Assembly: GCA_023461435.1 (NCBI GenBank)
Contig: JAEYLC010000005.1
Location: 1-64,000, forward strand
Length of the DNA stretch: 64,000 bases
From: Bacillota bacterium
GTDB lineage: Bacteria > Bacillota > Clostridia > Christensenellales > SZUA-584
Reading direction: 5' to 3'
Positions 1-8,622 of this stretch are shown here, in pieces. Each line of letters starts with the position of its first letter. The first letter of the stretch is position 1. The position numbers and the translations under genes were made by a program. The notes under the pieces were generated by a model. It did no database searches and was not told where the DNA came from. It saw only the letters and a list, made by a program, of their open reading frames with translations.

Positions 1-2
1 TC

Positions 3-278
3 TTCCAAAAGGAGGCGGACGAAGCGGTTGCTGAGCGCCAAAAAGATAAGCAGCTCAAGCATACCTACCATGCGCGCACCAGCGATCTGATTGTGACTTT
101 ACGTGACAGATTCATTTTCGCTTCCCTTTGCGGTCACCCTCAGTTAGCGAGCATGGAATTGGGTTCCGTTATGCGCGAACTTACCCGTGTCGTCTCCCCC
201 GTGCGACCGGGGCGCTTTTTTCCTCGCGTCCACAAACCCTTTGCTGCCGCTAACCCTTTTCTGAAATCCTTCCTCTGA
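3..278 (+). CDS. Possible 3' end of a truncated gene (uncertain)
   Basis: An open frame runs in from the left edge and stops at 278. Its first 30 or so codons read as a normal charged protein tail (FQKEADEAVAERQKDKQLK), so a real gene may enter from the left. From about base 95 the composition changes to Arg/Pro/Phe-rich text unlike a folded protein, and a candidate start there (ATG-less, around 93) has no clear ribosome site. The likeliest reading is a gene end that runs on into, or was truncated by, repeat-like non-coding DNA. The product is not recognised. Confidence 0.25.
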   Translation, partial: FQKEADEAVAERQKDKQLKHTYHARTSDLIVTLRDRFIFASLCGHPQLASMELGSVMRELTRVVSPVRPGRFFPRVHKPFAAANPFLKSFL

Positions 279-280
279 GC

Positions 281-670
281 TTAAGTTATTGACATTGCCT
301 CAATGAGGGAGGTAGGGGTGCGTGCTTTCACAGTTCTATCGATCGTGTAACAAACGCCTTCAAAATTCGTGGTGATTTCACTATTTGTGAATCTTAACAC
401 AAGTAAACCGAGGCTTTGCAAAACTTCTGATCTTTTTTCATCGTATCGTTGTTGTTCCTCAGTAAAATGTCCGCCTCCGTCCGCCTCGATTATCAATTGT
501 GCACTCGCACAGAAAAAATCGGCAATGTAATGGTCAATGACCTTTTGCCTTTGAAACCGAACAGGATATTTACAAAGATATTGATACCACAGCTTTTTTT
601 CCTGCGGTGTCATGCCTTTTCGCAGCGCTTTTGCACGAGCTATGAGATTTTTATCATACGGTAATGACAC
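281..670 (-). CDS. DUF559-type endonuclease-domain protein
   Basis: The 129-residue protein matches the small DUF559 family (restriction-endonuclease-like fold related to very-short-patch-repair nucleases). Visible family landmarks are an N-terminal helix with ARALRKGMTPQEKKLW, the segment FQRQKVIDHYIADFFC, the acidic strand LIIEADGGGH and the C-terminal VLRFTNSEI. The usual E-x-DGxxH core is kept, so it may be active, but no substrate is known. The start is GTG at 670, eight bases after AAGGAG. It stands alone and is followed upstream by a hairpin repeat at 697-740, a common setting for such genes in Clostridia (from memory). It may be a passenger of that repeat. Confidence 0.75.
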   Translation of the reverse strand: MSLPYDKNLIARAKALRKGMTPQEKKLWYQYLCKYPVRFQRQKVIDHYIADFFCASAQLIIEADGGGHFTEEQQRYDEKRSEVLQSLGLLVLRFTNSEITTNFEGVCYTIDRTVKARTPTSLIEAMSIT

Positions 671-696
671 TGACTCATCTCCTTGCTCGAAATACT

Positions 697-740
697 AGCT
701 CCCTCTGGAGGGAGCTGTCGCCGAAAGGCGACTGAGGGAG
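697..740. repeat. Dispersed hairpin repeat (GGGAGCTGTCGCCGAAAGGCGA core)
   Basis: Two adjacent hairpins are visible: AGCTCCCTC/AGGGAGCT closed by tgg, and GTCGCC/GGCGAC closed by a GAAA tetraloop, ending in TGAGGGAG. The core GGGAGCTGTCGCCGAAAGGC recurs at 14154-14175. It looks like a short non-coding dispersed element of the REP/MITE kind, just upstream of the DUF559 gene. Confidence 0.7.
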
Positions 741-753
741 TATAAAAAACAGT

Positions 754-1896
754 TTACCCGACTATCGTCGCGCTCGCCATCGCGCTCGCGCCTTCCCCGC
801 GCCCTTCAAAACCCATGCCTTCCGTCGTTGTCGCCTTCACACCCACAGCGTCGATGCCGATGCCGAGTGTCTCCGCAATACGTTTTCTCATTTCATCGAT
901 ATACGGTGCCACTTTAGGTCGCTGCATAATCAGCGTCGCGTCAATATTGGCCACCGAAAAGCCCTTTTCGGTCAATATGTCGCGCGTGCGCTTAAGCAGG
1001 TCTATGCTGCTGGCGTCCTTAAACTCATCGGTGCATGGAAAGTGCTTGCCGATGTCGCCAAGCGCCGCCGCGCCGAGCATCGCATCCATAATCGCGTGCA
1101 GCAGCACGTCTGCGTCGCTGTGGCCGAGCAGCCCGTGCGTGTGCGGAATTGTCACGCCGCCCAAGATAAGCGGCCTGCCTTCCACGAGCGTGTGCGCGTC
1201 ATATCCCGTTCCGGTGCGGATGGTTTCTCCCGCAAGCATGCGTCCGAGCAAAATATCCTCCTGTGTGGTGACTTTGATGTTGTCGTACCCCGCTTCGATG
1301 AAGCTGACGGCATGGCCGAGCCGTTCCGCGAGGCCGCAGTCGTCGGTGCCGATATAGCCGTCGGCCGCGGCGGCTTCATGCGCCTTGACGAGCAAGTCAT
1401 ATGCAAATACCTGCGGCGTTTGTATGTTCACAAGGCGGCTGCGGTCCAGCGTTTCTACGATAATGTCCCCGTCCACCACCTTGATCGTGTCTCGCGTTTT
1501 TACGCCCGCAGCCGCGGCACCCGTTTCGAGCGCCTTCTCTACACACGCGCGGATCACCTCCGGCTCTATAAAACACCGCGCGCCGTCGTGCACGGCCACG
1601 ATGTCCGCATTGCCGATCGCGCGCAGCGCGTTATGAACCGAGAACTGCCGCTCGCTGCCGCCCTCTACGAGCATATAAGGCAGGCTTAAGGTCTGCGTTG
1701 CGGTCTGCTCCGTTTCTTCCTTGTCGCAGGTGCGGTAAACAAGCACCACACGGTCAAAGCAGCCGCTCTCTTCAAACGCCCGGAGCGAGCGCTCGAGCAC
1801 GGTGTAGCGCCCGATGCGGATGAACATCTTGTTGCGGTCGTGGCCCATTCGCGAACCGCTGCCCGCGGCGAGCACGACGGCGACGGTGTCAGCCAT
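754..1896 (-). CDS. ispDF: Bifunctional IspD/IspF (MEP pathway)
   Basis: A 380-residue fusion of two non-consecutive MEP-pathway enzymes. Residues 1-225 are IspD (2-C-methyl-D-erythritol 4-phosphate cytidylyltransferase) with the nucleotide-binding LAAGSGSRMG loop and NKMF. Residues 226-380 are IspF (2,4-cyclodiphosphate synthase) with GTGYDAH and GHSDADVLLHAI carrying the metal-binding Asp and His residues, plus the late KATTTEGMGFEGRGEG segment. The open frame extends to 1959, but ATG at 1896 (MADTVAV) fits IspD and overlaps the upstream S4 gene by 8 bp (ATGGCTGA), implying translational coupling. IspE, which acts between these two activities, is encoded at 27259. Confidence 0.96.
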   Translation of the reverse strand: MADTVAVVLAAGSGSRMGHDRNKMFIRIGRYTVLERSLRAFEESGCFDRVVLVYRTCDKEETEQTATQTLSLPYMLVEGGSERQFSVHNALRAIGNADIVAVHDGARCFIEPEVIRACVEKALETGAAAAGVKTRDTIKVVDGDIIVETLDRSRLVNIQTPQVFAYDLLVKAHEAAAADGYIGTDDCGLAERLGHAVSFIEAGYDNIKVTTQEDILLGRMLAGETIRTGTGYDAHTLVEGRPLILGGVTIPHTHGLLGHSDADVLLHAIMDAMLGAAALGDIGKHFPCTDEFKDASSIDLLKRTRDILTEKGFSVANIDATLIMQRPKVAPYIDEMRKRIAETLGIGIDAVGVKATTTEGMGFEGRGEGASAMASATIVG

Positions 1897-2146
1897 TGCG
1901 CGTCTCCTCAAGTATCTCAAACATATCGCCCGCGGCTTCCTTGCGCACCGTTTCGGCAAGGCTCAATACCTTCACCTTGAGCGATCCGGACCCGAAGCGG
2001 ATCTCCAGTATATCGCCGATTTTTAAATCCTTGCCGGGTTTGGCGGGATTGCCGTTCACATAGACGCGCTGCTTGTCGCACGCCTCGCTTGCGACGGTGC
2101 GGCGTTTGATGATGCGCGATACCTTTAAATATTTATCGAGTCTCAT
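1889..2146 (-). CDS. S4-domain RNA-binding protein (RqcP/Hsp15 type)
   Basis: An 85-residue single S4 domain starting MRLDKYLKVSRIIKRRTVA and containing the RVYVNGNPAKPGKDLKIGD segment. Small Firmicutes proteins of this form are RqcP (YabO), which binds stalled 50S subunits together with RqcH in ribosome quality control. That function is by family only. ATG at 2146 is chosen over an upstream one at 2170 because AGAGG lies seven bases before it. It is coupled to ispDF by an 8-bp overlap. Confidence 0.85.
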   Translation of the reverse strand: MRLDKYLKVSRIIKRRTVASEACDKQRVYVNGNPAKPGKDLKIGDILEIRFGSGSLKVKVLSLAETVRKEAAGDMFEILEETRNG

Positions 2147-2392
2147 AAACAACCTCTGTTTTTGTTTCATTATAGCAGAAAAAGAAAAATGGACAAACGA
2201 AAAAGAGCAAAGGGTGAAGATAGTGAATTTGATTAGTCATTGATTAATCTTGATTTTGAATATTAGTTAAAAACCTGCATTGGGACGATTAATATTGTTT
2301 GATATAAGTATATTGTGGTAGTATTAACAAAGTTAAAGTAAATCATTAAATTATTTGAATTTTTTAATAGCGTTATGGGCGGAGGATAGAAA

Positions 2393-3604
2393 ATGAAATG
2401 TAATAATTGTGGATTAAACAACCCCATAGATGCGGTCAACTGTCTTAAATGTGGTGAAAAACTTGTGTTAAAATGTGAAAAATGTGGTGCGGTCATTCCG
2501 GATGACACGATCTTTTGCATCAAGTGCGGGTACTGCCACGACCAGGAAGCGAACGCAATTCGCTTTAAGCCAATCATTAAAAAGAGAAAAAAGAAAAAAC
2601 TCATCATTGCAATTGCATCAGCGATCGGCGCTTTAGCGGTCGGCACGGGAATTTTTTGGGGCATTACCCTTCTCGTCAAGGATACGATGTATCTTGATGA
2701 ACCGCTGACGCCGGTCGGCTGCCATCCGGAGAGCGGTGATATGGTGGAATACGACGGGTGGATTTATTATTCAACAAGTGATGCTATATGCCGTATGAGT
2801 GCAGATGGTGATGAGACAGAAACGTTACGAGGAATCGGTGGCCGGTATATCAACGTTGTGAATGGTTGGATCTATTTTGCAAACAGCAGCATTAATAAGA
2901 TGCGTACAGACGGCAGTCGTTTTCAGGAAATCCAAGATACACATCCATTTTTTGCGACAACTGAAATAGAAAGAAGCGAAACATGGGGAATGATTGTGGC
3001 TGGAGATTGGATATATTATATTGGCGGCAACGAATCCAATTACGATAATGAGCTTTATAGAATACGCACGGATGGGACACACAAGGCCAAGGTGGTTAAT
3101 GGTAATTGCATAGATTTTCGAATAGATGACGACTGGATATATTATACGATACGAAGGGACGGAGAGTATGAATGTTATCGGATGCATGCGGACGGCAGCG
3201 AGAAAATGCGGCTGGAGGATACAGAAGACCTTGGTCTGGGGATTATAGGCGATTGGCTCTATGACGATGGCGGATACAGAATAAAAATTGAAACCGGAGA
3301 GACAGAAGAAATTATAAGCCAGGCATCTTCATTGCATATTAGTGATGGCTGGATTTATTATTATATTTATGATGACATACCTGAAAATAATGGATCGGGA
3401 TTTGAAATAGGATTATACAAAATGAAAACTGATGGGACTGATAACAAATTATTAGTATGTTTTGATATGGTAGGAGGAGTTATAATAGATGCAATTGAAT
3501 CTGTGACAGATGATTGGGTTTACCTATCTCTTGACGGATCGGATGGTATGATACGTACAGATGGCACTGATTTTCGTGAGTTTGATCTATATGGAGAGCA
3601 ATAA
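2393..3604 (+). CDS. Zinc-ribbon membrane protein with extracellular beta-propeller (DUF5050-like)
   Basis: A 403-residue protein. Residues 3-46 hold two zinc ribbons (CNNCG...CLKCG and CEKCG...CIKCG). A KKRKKKK stretch precedes one membrane helix at about 68-92, so the ribbons should be cytoplasmic and the remainder outside. From about 115 a repeated strand motif of the form DGWIYY or DDWIYY followed by R-TDG- recurs about seven times, typical of the DUF5050/LRP1-like propeller fold. ATG is preceded by GGAGG (about 2384). It sits alone, divergent from the S4 gene. Function is unknown; a wall or surface sensor is inference. Compare the ZnR-TM-LRR protein at 43772. Confidence 0.8.
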   Translation: MKCNNCGLNNPIDAVNCLKCGEKLVLKCEKCGAVIPDDTIFCIKCGYCHDQEANAIRFKPIIKKRKKKKLIIAIASAIGALAVGTGIFWGITLLVKDTMYLDEPLTPVGCHPESGDMVEYDGWIYYSTSDAICRMSADGDETETLRGIGGRYINVVNGWIYFANSSINKMRTDGSRFQEIQDTHPFFATTEIERSETWGMIVAGDWIYYIGGNESNYDNELYRIRTDGTHKAKVVNGNCIDFRIDDDWIYYTIRRDGEYECYRMHADGSEKMRLEDTEDLGLGIIGDWLYDDGGYRIKIETGETEEIISQASSLHISDGWIYYYIYDDIPENNGSGFEIGLYKMKTDGTDNKLLVCFDMVGGVIIDAIESVTDDWVYLSLDGSDGMIRTDGTDFREFDLYGEQ

Positions 3605-3665
3605 TAAAACAGTTACTACTGTGAGGGTATGTCCCTGATTTTGTGAAAAATCGAAAGAGTGCAAC

Positions 3666-3695
3666 AAAAAAGCAGGCTGCATTTGCGCAGCCTGC
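3666..3695 (-). terminator. Rho-independent terminator of the SipL-like gene
   Basis: On the minus strand a 9-bp stem GCAGGCTGC/GCAGCCTGC is followed by six T, just downstream of the stop at 3715. Confidence 0.9.
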
Positions 3696-3714
3696 CCATG
3701 CTATTGTTTACGTC

Positions 3715-5220
3715 TCAGCTCATGATGAGGATTTTCTGCCCGGCTTCCGTTTTGTCGCCGATTTCGGGATTGAACTTCTTCACAGTATCAAGCGTGGTGG
3801 AAAAGCGTTTGGCGATGTCCCAAGTGGTTTCCCCGCCGTCCGCGAAGTAAATTGTGATGCCCTGATTGTGTTTCGGGGCTTCGTCCATTTCGGTCATATC
3901 CGAGACGAGCCGCATGCGGTTTTGCGAAAATGCTCTGACTTCCACATCGAGCATATATTTAACGCTGATATCACGCCCAGTGCCGTCATAGTTGCAGTAT
4001 TCCACGTCTGCGTTCACTTCCACGTCCTGCTCCGGCATGATGCCGTCTATCTGGACCTCGGCTTCAAACGGCGATTCACCCGAATAGCTCCAAAGCCCCT
4101 CGGAGGAGGTGTAGCACAGCGAGAACATCATGAGCCCCTCGATATAGATGCGGTCGGTGTGCGGATGAACGGCGGTGATGGAGGGCCTGGCTTTGAGGCA
4201 CACGATGCGCGACACGCTCGGCTCGGTCTGCGGCACCGTGATGGTGCTGCGCGCGATGGCTTTGGTGCACTCCGAAAGCACGAGATGGCGGCAGGTTTGC
4301 TCGTCGTATTTTAAGTTCAGTCTGTTTTTGAGCGAATAGGCGTCCTCGAGATATTCCACATCGTTGTCCGCGCGGGCGGCGCACATGAAGCTGAGCCTCG
4401 CTGAGATGCGCAGGATATCGCCGGCTTCCTCCGCAATGCTGACATTCAGCTCCGAAAGGTTCACATCCGCCGATATCATGTCGTCAGGGGTCATCCCTTC
4501 CGCCGAAATGATATGCCCGAAAGGAACGGATTCGTTGAACTGCTGCAGCGGCGCGCCCTTGTCTGTGCTTAAATAAAGCACGCTGAGCTTCACATCGCCT
4601 TCCACGATGATTTTGAGCTCTTCGGTCCTCACGTTTTTCACCACGGCATAGGCATCGGCGTTTAAGATTTTTTCGGCAATGGGCAGCGACTGCGGCAGAC
4701 GGAGATCCTCGCGCATCATCATCGCGTCACGCTTTTGTTCCTTGGTGACCTTAAGCCGTTTTTTTGCCATTTTCATCTGCAGGTCACTGTCGGCTCCCGT
4801 AACGGCTTCGCAGCTTTTTGCCATGCTGCCTCTTAAAGTCACAGACACGATCCCCTTTACATACACAGAGCGCGCATCTTCGAGTGAAAAGTTCACTTCC
4901 TTGACGCTGCCCTTTGCCGAGAGTATCATTCCTGCACCCGCGCCTGCCATATCCTCCGAGTGGCGGAACGGCGAAGCGGCTTCAAACGCGTCGATGCCGC
5001 CATCAATGGTCATATATACGACGCTGAAAACCACACTGCCGTCCATAAACACCTTGCCGTCTGCGGGCTCCGCATTCACCTGGATACGGCCCTGTATAAA
5101 CAAAACGCGGTCGATTTCGTTTTTTTCCGGAGGCAAAGACAGCCTTCCCTCAACGAGGCTTTCGCTTAAACGGGGCTGACAGGCCGTTTCCGTTTTAAAA
5201 GACGCTTTTTTAATTTTCAT
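3715..5220 (-). CDS. SipL-like spore morphogenesis protein (DUF3794 repeats + LysM)
   Basis: A 501-residue protein with repeated DUF3794 (SPOCS) units over about residues 30-440, visible as recurring segments such as IQGRIQVNAEPADGKVFMDG, IIVEGDVKLSVLYLS and IYIEGLMMFSLCYTS. A C-terminal LysM follows at about 453-500 (IYFADGGETTWDIAKRFSTT). This is the architecture of clostridial SipL, which binds SpoIVA and encases the forespore. Monocistronic, with a terminator at 3666. There is no signal peptide, as expected for a mother-cell protein. Paralogues of this family exist, so the precise SipL role is inferred. Confidence 0.85.
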   Translation of the reverse strand: MKIKKASFKTETACQPRLSESLVEGRLSLPPEKNEIDRVLFIQGRIQVNAEPADGKVFMDGSVVFSVVYMTIDGGIDAFEAASPFRHSEDMAGAGAGMILSAKGSVKEVNFSLEDARSVYVKGIVSVTLRGSMAKSCEAVTGADSDLQMKMAKKRLKVTKEQKRDAMMMREDLRLPQSLPIAEKILNADAYAVVKNVRTEELKIIVEGDVKLSVLYLSTDKGAPLQQFNESVPFGHIISAEGMTPDDMISADVNLSELNVSIAEEAGDILRISARLSFMCAARADNDVEYLEDAYSLKNRLNLKYDEQTCRHLVLSECTKAIARSTITVPQTEPSVSRIVCLKARPSITAVHPHTDRIYIEGLMMFSLCYTSSEGLWSYSGESPFEAEVQIDGIMPEQDVEVNADVEYCNYDGTGRDISVKYMLDVEVRAFSQNRMRLVSDMTEMDEAPKHNQGITIYFADGGETTWDIAKRFSTTLDTVKKFNPEIGDKTEAGQKILIMS

Positions 5221-5409
5221 ACCGGTTCCCTCTCTTTTTTACGATCGTTCTTGGTAATAAATATATAGATAAATACGCAGGATTATTCCGCCAAACAAGA
5301 GCTTAAGCAGGGGAAATTCACAGAATATTCACATCAAAGACATAATGGGTTTGATATAATCGGGGTGAAAAAACCAAAGTGATAATTGCCGCGCAAAGGA
5401 GGAGAAACC

Positions 5410-6342
5410 GTGATCGAGGTTCAAAGCGTATCCAAAAAATTCGGCTCGCACTATGCCGTTAAAAATGCGTCGTTTACGGTGAATCCCGGTGAACGCGTGG
5501 CTTTTTTGGGCCGCAGCGGCGCAGGCAAAACGACGCTTATGAGTATCCTCGCGGGATTCATTTCGGCTTCCGACGGCAGCGTGACGGTCAATGGCATCGA
5601 TATGCTTAAAAATTCCCTCAGGGCCAAACTGGATATCTGTTATGTGCCGAGGAGCGTGCCGCTCTACCTTCATATGACCGTTCAGGAGCATTTAAAATTT
5701 GTTTGCGGATCAAGGCGTGTTCCGAAAGCCCGGCGGGATGAGATCATGGCGATCGCTCTTGAGCGTCTCGCGATTCAGGATAAGCAAAACCGCCTCATCA
5801 AAAATCTCGATAAGGCAGACCGCTTGCGCGTTGCGCTGGCAGGCGCGCTTTGCTCGGGTGCCGAGGTACTCCTGCTCGATGAGCCCACGGACGGCCTCGA
5901 GCCCGACGACGTGACGCAGATCCGGTCGGTCATACGCGGTTTTCAAAAGACGCTGATCGTGGCGTCGTCCAATATACAGGAAGTCACGGCGCTCTGCAGC
6001 CGTGTATTAATCATGCATGAGGGCAGCATTCTGGCGAGTGACGCGCTCGAAAACTTTTCGCAGGCGGCGGGCGGCCGCAAGCGCGTATCCGTCCGGCTCG
6101 CGGCGGGACGGGCGACCGGCCTTGCGCTGCTCAAGAACATAGACGGTGTGGATACCGTGGAATGCGTCGGCAGCAAGGAGCCGGGCACCTTCGACTATAC
6201 GGTGGACGCGATCAAGGATGTGCGTGCGGATATATTCGGCGCCGCCGTCAAAGCGGGCATCGTGCTGCTTGGCTTAAAGCCGATGTCGGTGACGCTTGAG
6301 GATGTGTTTTATCAGCTGACGACCAAGGGGATGACGGTATGA
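5410..6342 (+). CDS. ABC transporter ATP-binding protein (GldA-like)
   Basis: A 310-residue ATPase with Walker A GRSGAGKTT at about residues 35-43 and Walker B VLLLDEPTDGLEP. The expected LSGGQ signature before Walker B is degenerate: NLDKADRLRVALAGAL replaces the usual LSKG-xxQR. The frame opens at a TTG (5386), but AAAGGAGG lies inside that extension, directly before GTG at 5410, which is therefore the start. It overlaps the permease by ATGA. Together with the next two genes it matches the GldA-GldF-GldG exporter layout; the substrate is unknown. Confidence 0.9.
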   Translation: MIEVQSVSKKFGSHYAVKNASFTVNPGERVAFLGRSGAGKTTLMSILAGFISASDGSVTVNGIDMLKNSLRAKLDICYVPRSVPLYLHMTVQEHLKFVCGSRRVPKARRDEIMAIALERLAIQDKQNRLIKNLDKADRLRVALAGALCSGAEVLLLDEPTDGLEPDDVTQIRSVIRGFQKTLIVASSNIQEVTALCSRVLIMHEGSILASDALENFSQAAGGRKRVSVRLAAGRATGLALLKNIDGVDTVECVGSKEPGTFDYTVDAIKDVRADIFGAAVKAGIVLLGLKPMSVTLEDVFYQLTTKGMTV

Positions 6343-7058
6343 GCGCGGTATACAAAAAAGAAATCGGCCAATATCTGCATACGATGCCAGGATACCTTTT
6401 CGCGGCGGGCTTTTTGCTGGGCGGCGGGCTTTTGTTTTCAACGCACAATATCCTTGGGAGAAGCATGGATTTAAAGCCCCTGTGGCACGGCCTTGAATAC
6501 GTTTTGCTGATTCTTGTCCCCGTGCTCACGATGCGGCTGCTCGCGGGCGAGCGTTTCGGAAGGACAGACATGCTGCTGATGACGGCGCCTGTGTCCGCCT
6601 GGTCGGTCACGGCGGCCAAATTCTTGGCGGCGCTGTCCGTGTTTTCGTCGGCGCTCGTCATATCGCTGCTGTATCCTCTGATACTGTGCCTTTACGGCCC
6701 GCCCTCATGGGGAGAGATACTGACCGGATACCTTGGCGTGTTTCTGCTGGGCGCGGCGGTGATTGCGATCGGCCTTTTTGTATCGTCGCTGATGAGACGG
6801 CCGCTGCACGCACTGCTGTCGGCGCTCGGGGTGATGCTGTTGATCGTGCTGATCGATTCGGCGGTGTCGTGGCTCAGTGCCGGGCTCATCAAATCGGCGG
6901 TGCTGTGGGCGGCGCCGCTCAGCAACGAGGCATACTTTGTTAACGGATTTGTCAGCGTGCCGTCGATCATTTATTTTGTCAGCGTCACGCTGCTGTTTTT
7001 ATATCTGACCATGCGGAGCCTCGAGCACGCAAAATGGTCGAAAGGACGGCGCACATGA
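6339..7058 (+). CDS. ABC-2 type permease (GldF-like)
   Basis: A 239-residue membrane protein with about six hydrophobic helices, beginning MSAVYKKEIGQYLHTMPGY, the short cytoplasmic entry usual for GldF/ABC-2 subunits, and containing GERFGRTDMLLMTAPVS between helices two and three. It starts inside the ATPase stop (ATGA) and ends in an ATGA overlap with the next gene, so all three are translated as one unit. Confidence 0.88.
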   Translation: MSAVYKKEIGQYLHTMPGYLFAAGFLLGGGLLFSTHNILGRSMDLKPLWHGLEYVLLILVPVLTMRLLAGERFGRTDMLLMTAPVSAWSVTAAKFLAALSVFSSALVISLLYPLILCLYGPPSWGEILTGYLGVFLLGAAVIAIGLFVSSLMRRPLHALLSALGVMLLIVLIDSAVSWLSAGLIKSAVLWAAPLSNEAYFVNGFVSVPSIIYFVSVTLLFLYLTMRSLEHAKWSKGRRT

Positions 7059-8533
7059 AACCGGACAGATGCGGTTCGCGCCGCAGGAAACATGCGTTTT
7101 GCACGGCGGCTTTTGTGACGGCGGCAGCGCTGCTGACGCTGGCGGCCAATGCCGGTTCCATCATATTGAACAACAGCCTCAATTGGCGCGCGGATATCTC
7201 AAAAGAGCAGTATACGACGCTGACGGCAGAATCAAAGGATATATTGAGCCGGCTGAATAAAGACATCTATCTTTATTATGCGGGCGGCAATGAGCTCGAC
7301 GATCTGCGTGTGACCGCGCTGCTCAAAAACTATGCGGCGGTCTCAAAGCGCGTGACTTACAGTCTGGTTGATCCGTCGGCACATCCGGGTTTTATGCAGC
7401 TTTTCGATCCCAATCAGACGGGGATCGAGCAGGGCTGCGTGATCGTGTCGGACAGTGACAGCATGAAAGGAGCCGTGCCGGGACGCTATAAAGTGCTTTC
7501 CAAGAATGACCTTTATTTTGCCTCCGAGCCTTACTATAACGATGCGGGCGCGTTGGTGTCTGATTACCGGTATTTCAGCGCCGAAAGGAAAATCACGTCC
7601 GCGATCGACTATATCATGACAGATAAGAACATGACTGTCGTTTTTCTTGACGGACAGGGCGAGCAGCCGCCTTGTGACAGCCTGCTAAGCGATATTCGCG
7701 GGCAGTATTATTTAACCCGCACGAGCGATCTTCAGGACATGCCTTTAGACCCGAAAACCGATACGCTGGTCGTGATCAGTCCGCAGACCGACTTGAATGA
7801 CCGGGCATATAGCGCGGTCGATTCGTTTTTGGCTCAGGGCGGCAGGGCAGTGTTTTTTATGGATATGCTGCACGCCGGCCTTGGCGAGCTGGCGCAGACC
7901 CGTTTTGAAGCGTTGTTTTCGGGGCTTGGACTCGCCGCGCAGCGCAATGTGGTTGTGGGTGAAGACCCGAGCTTCACATATATGTCGCGTATGAATTTAA
8001 CGCCTGAGCTCAGCGCGGATTCCCCGGTTACCGCGCCCATACTGCAGGAGGCGCAGACACCCGTATTATCTTATGCGGGCGCGATCGGGATATCGGCTGT
8101 GCCCGGTGTTGATACCAGCGAGCTGCTCAAGACGGATGAAACGAGCTACGCAAAGCGAAACTGGGCAGACCTTGACAGGTGCAGCAAGCAGCAAGGCGAT
8201 GAAACGGGCCCGTTTGTGATCGGTGCGATCGCGCGAAAAGGCAATGCGGCTATGGTGCTGTTCGGGTCGTCGTCGTTTGTAACCGGCGATGACAGCTACG
8301 GCATACCCGGCAACCGGCAGCTGTTTTTAAACACGATCGGCTATTTAAACGGAAGGCAGGAAAACGGTTTGATTCCGATGCGGACGATCTATTCCGCTTC
8401 CGATCACGCGTATAAACTGAATATTTCTTCGGAAATAGAAAAGGGTTTTTATATTGGGCTCACGGCGGTGGCGGTGCCTCTTGCCGTGCTGCTCATCGGG
8501 GTATCAAAATGGCTGCGCAGGCGGCATCAGTAA
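7055..8533 (+). CDS. GldG-like ABC auxiliary protein
   Basis: A 492-residue protein with one N-terminal helix (about 13-35) after a basic RRRKH stretch, a long extracytoplasmic region and a C-terminal helix at about 467-485 followed by KWLRRRHQ. The body contains the ABC auxiliary segments STLTAESKDILSRL-like (TTLTAESKDILSRL) and VVFLDGQGEQPP seen in GldG/DUF4350-type proteins. ATG at 7055 is preferred over 7034 because it overlaps the permease stop by ATGA and has GAAAGGA upstream. It ends the operon before the terminator at 8579. Confidence 0.85.
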   Translation: MKPDRCGSRRRKHAFCTAAFVTAAALLTLAANAGSIILNNSLNWRADISKEQYTTLTAESKDILSRLNKDIYLYYAGGNELDDLRVTALLKNYAAVSKRVTYSLVDPSAHPGFMQLFDPNQTGIEQGCVIVSDSDSMKGAVPGRYKVLSKNDLYFASEPYYNDAGALVSDYRYFSAERKITSAIDYIMTDKNMTVVFLDGQGEQPPCDSLLSDIRGQYYLTRTSDLQDMPLDPKTDTLVVISPQTDLNDRAYSAVDSFLAQGGRAVFFMDMLHAGLGELAQTRFEALFSGLGLAAQRNVVVGEDPSFTYMSRMNLTPELSADSPVTAPILQEAQTPVLSYAGAIGISAVPGVDTSELLKTDETSYAKRNWADLDRCSKQQGDETGPFVIGAIARKGNAAMVLFGSSSFVTGDDSYGIPGNRQLFLNTIGYLNGRQENGLIPMRTIYSASDHAYKLNISSEIEKGFYIGLTAVAVPLAVLLIGVSKWLRRRHQ

Positions 8534-8578
8534 CCGCCGCTTTTCAACATTGCTTCAAACATTTCTTTATATATTTTT

Positions 8579-8600
8579 AAGGCGTTTACCGCCTTTTTTT
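8579..8600 (+). terminator. Terminator of the Gld-like ABC operon
   Basis: The stem AAGGCG/CGCCTT with loop TTTAC is followed by a run of T on the plus strand. Confidence 0.8.
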
Positions 8601-8622
8601 CTTGGCCTTTGATCAAAAGGTG

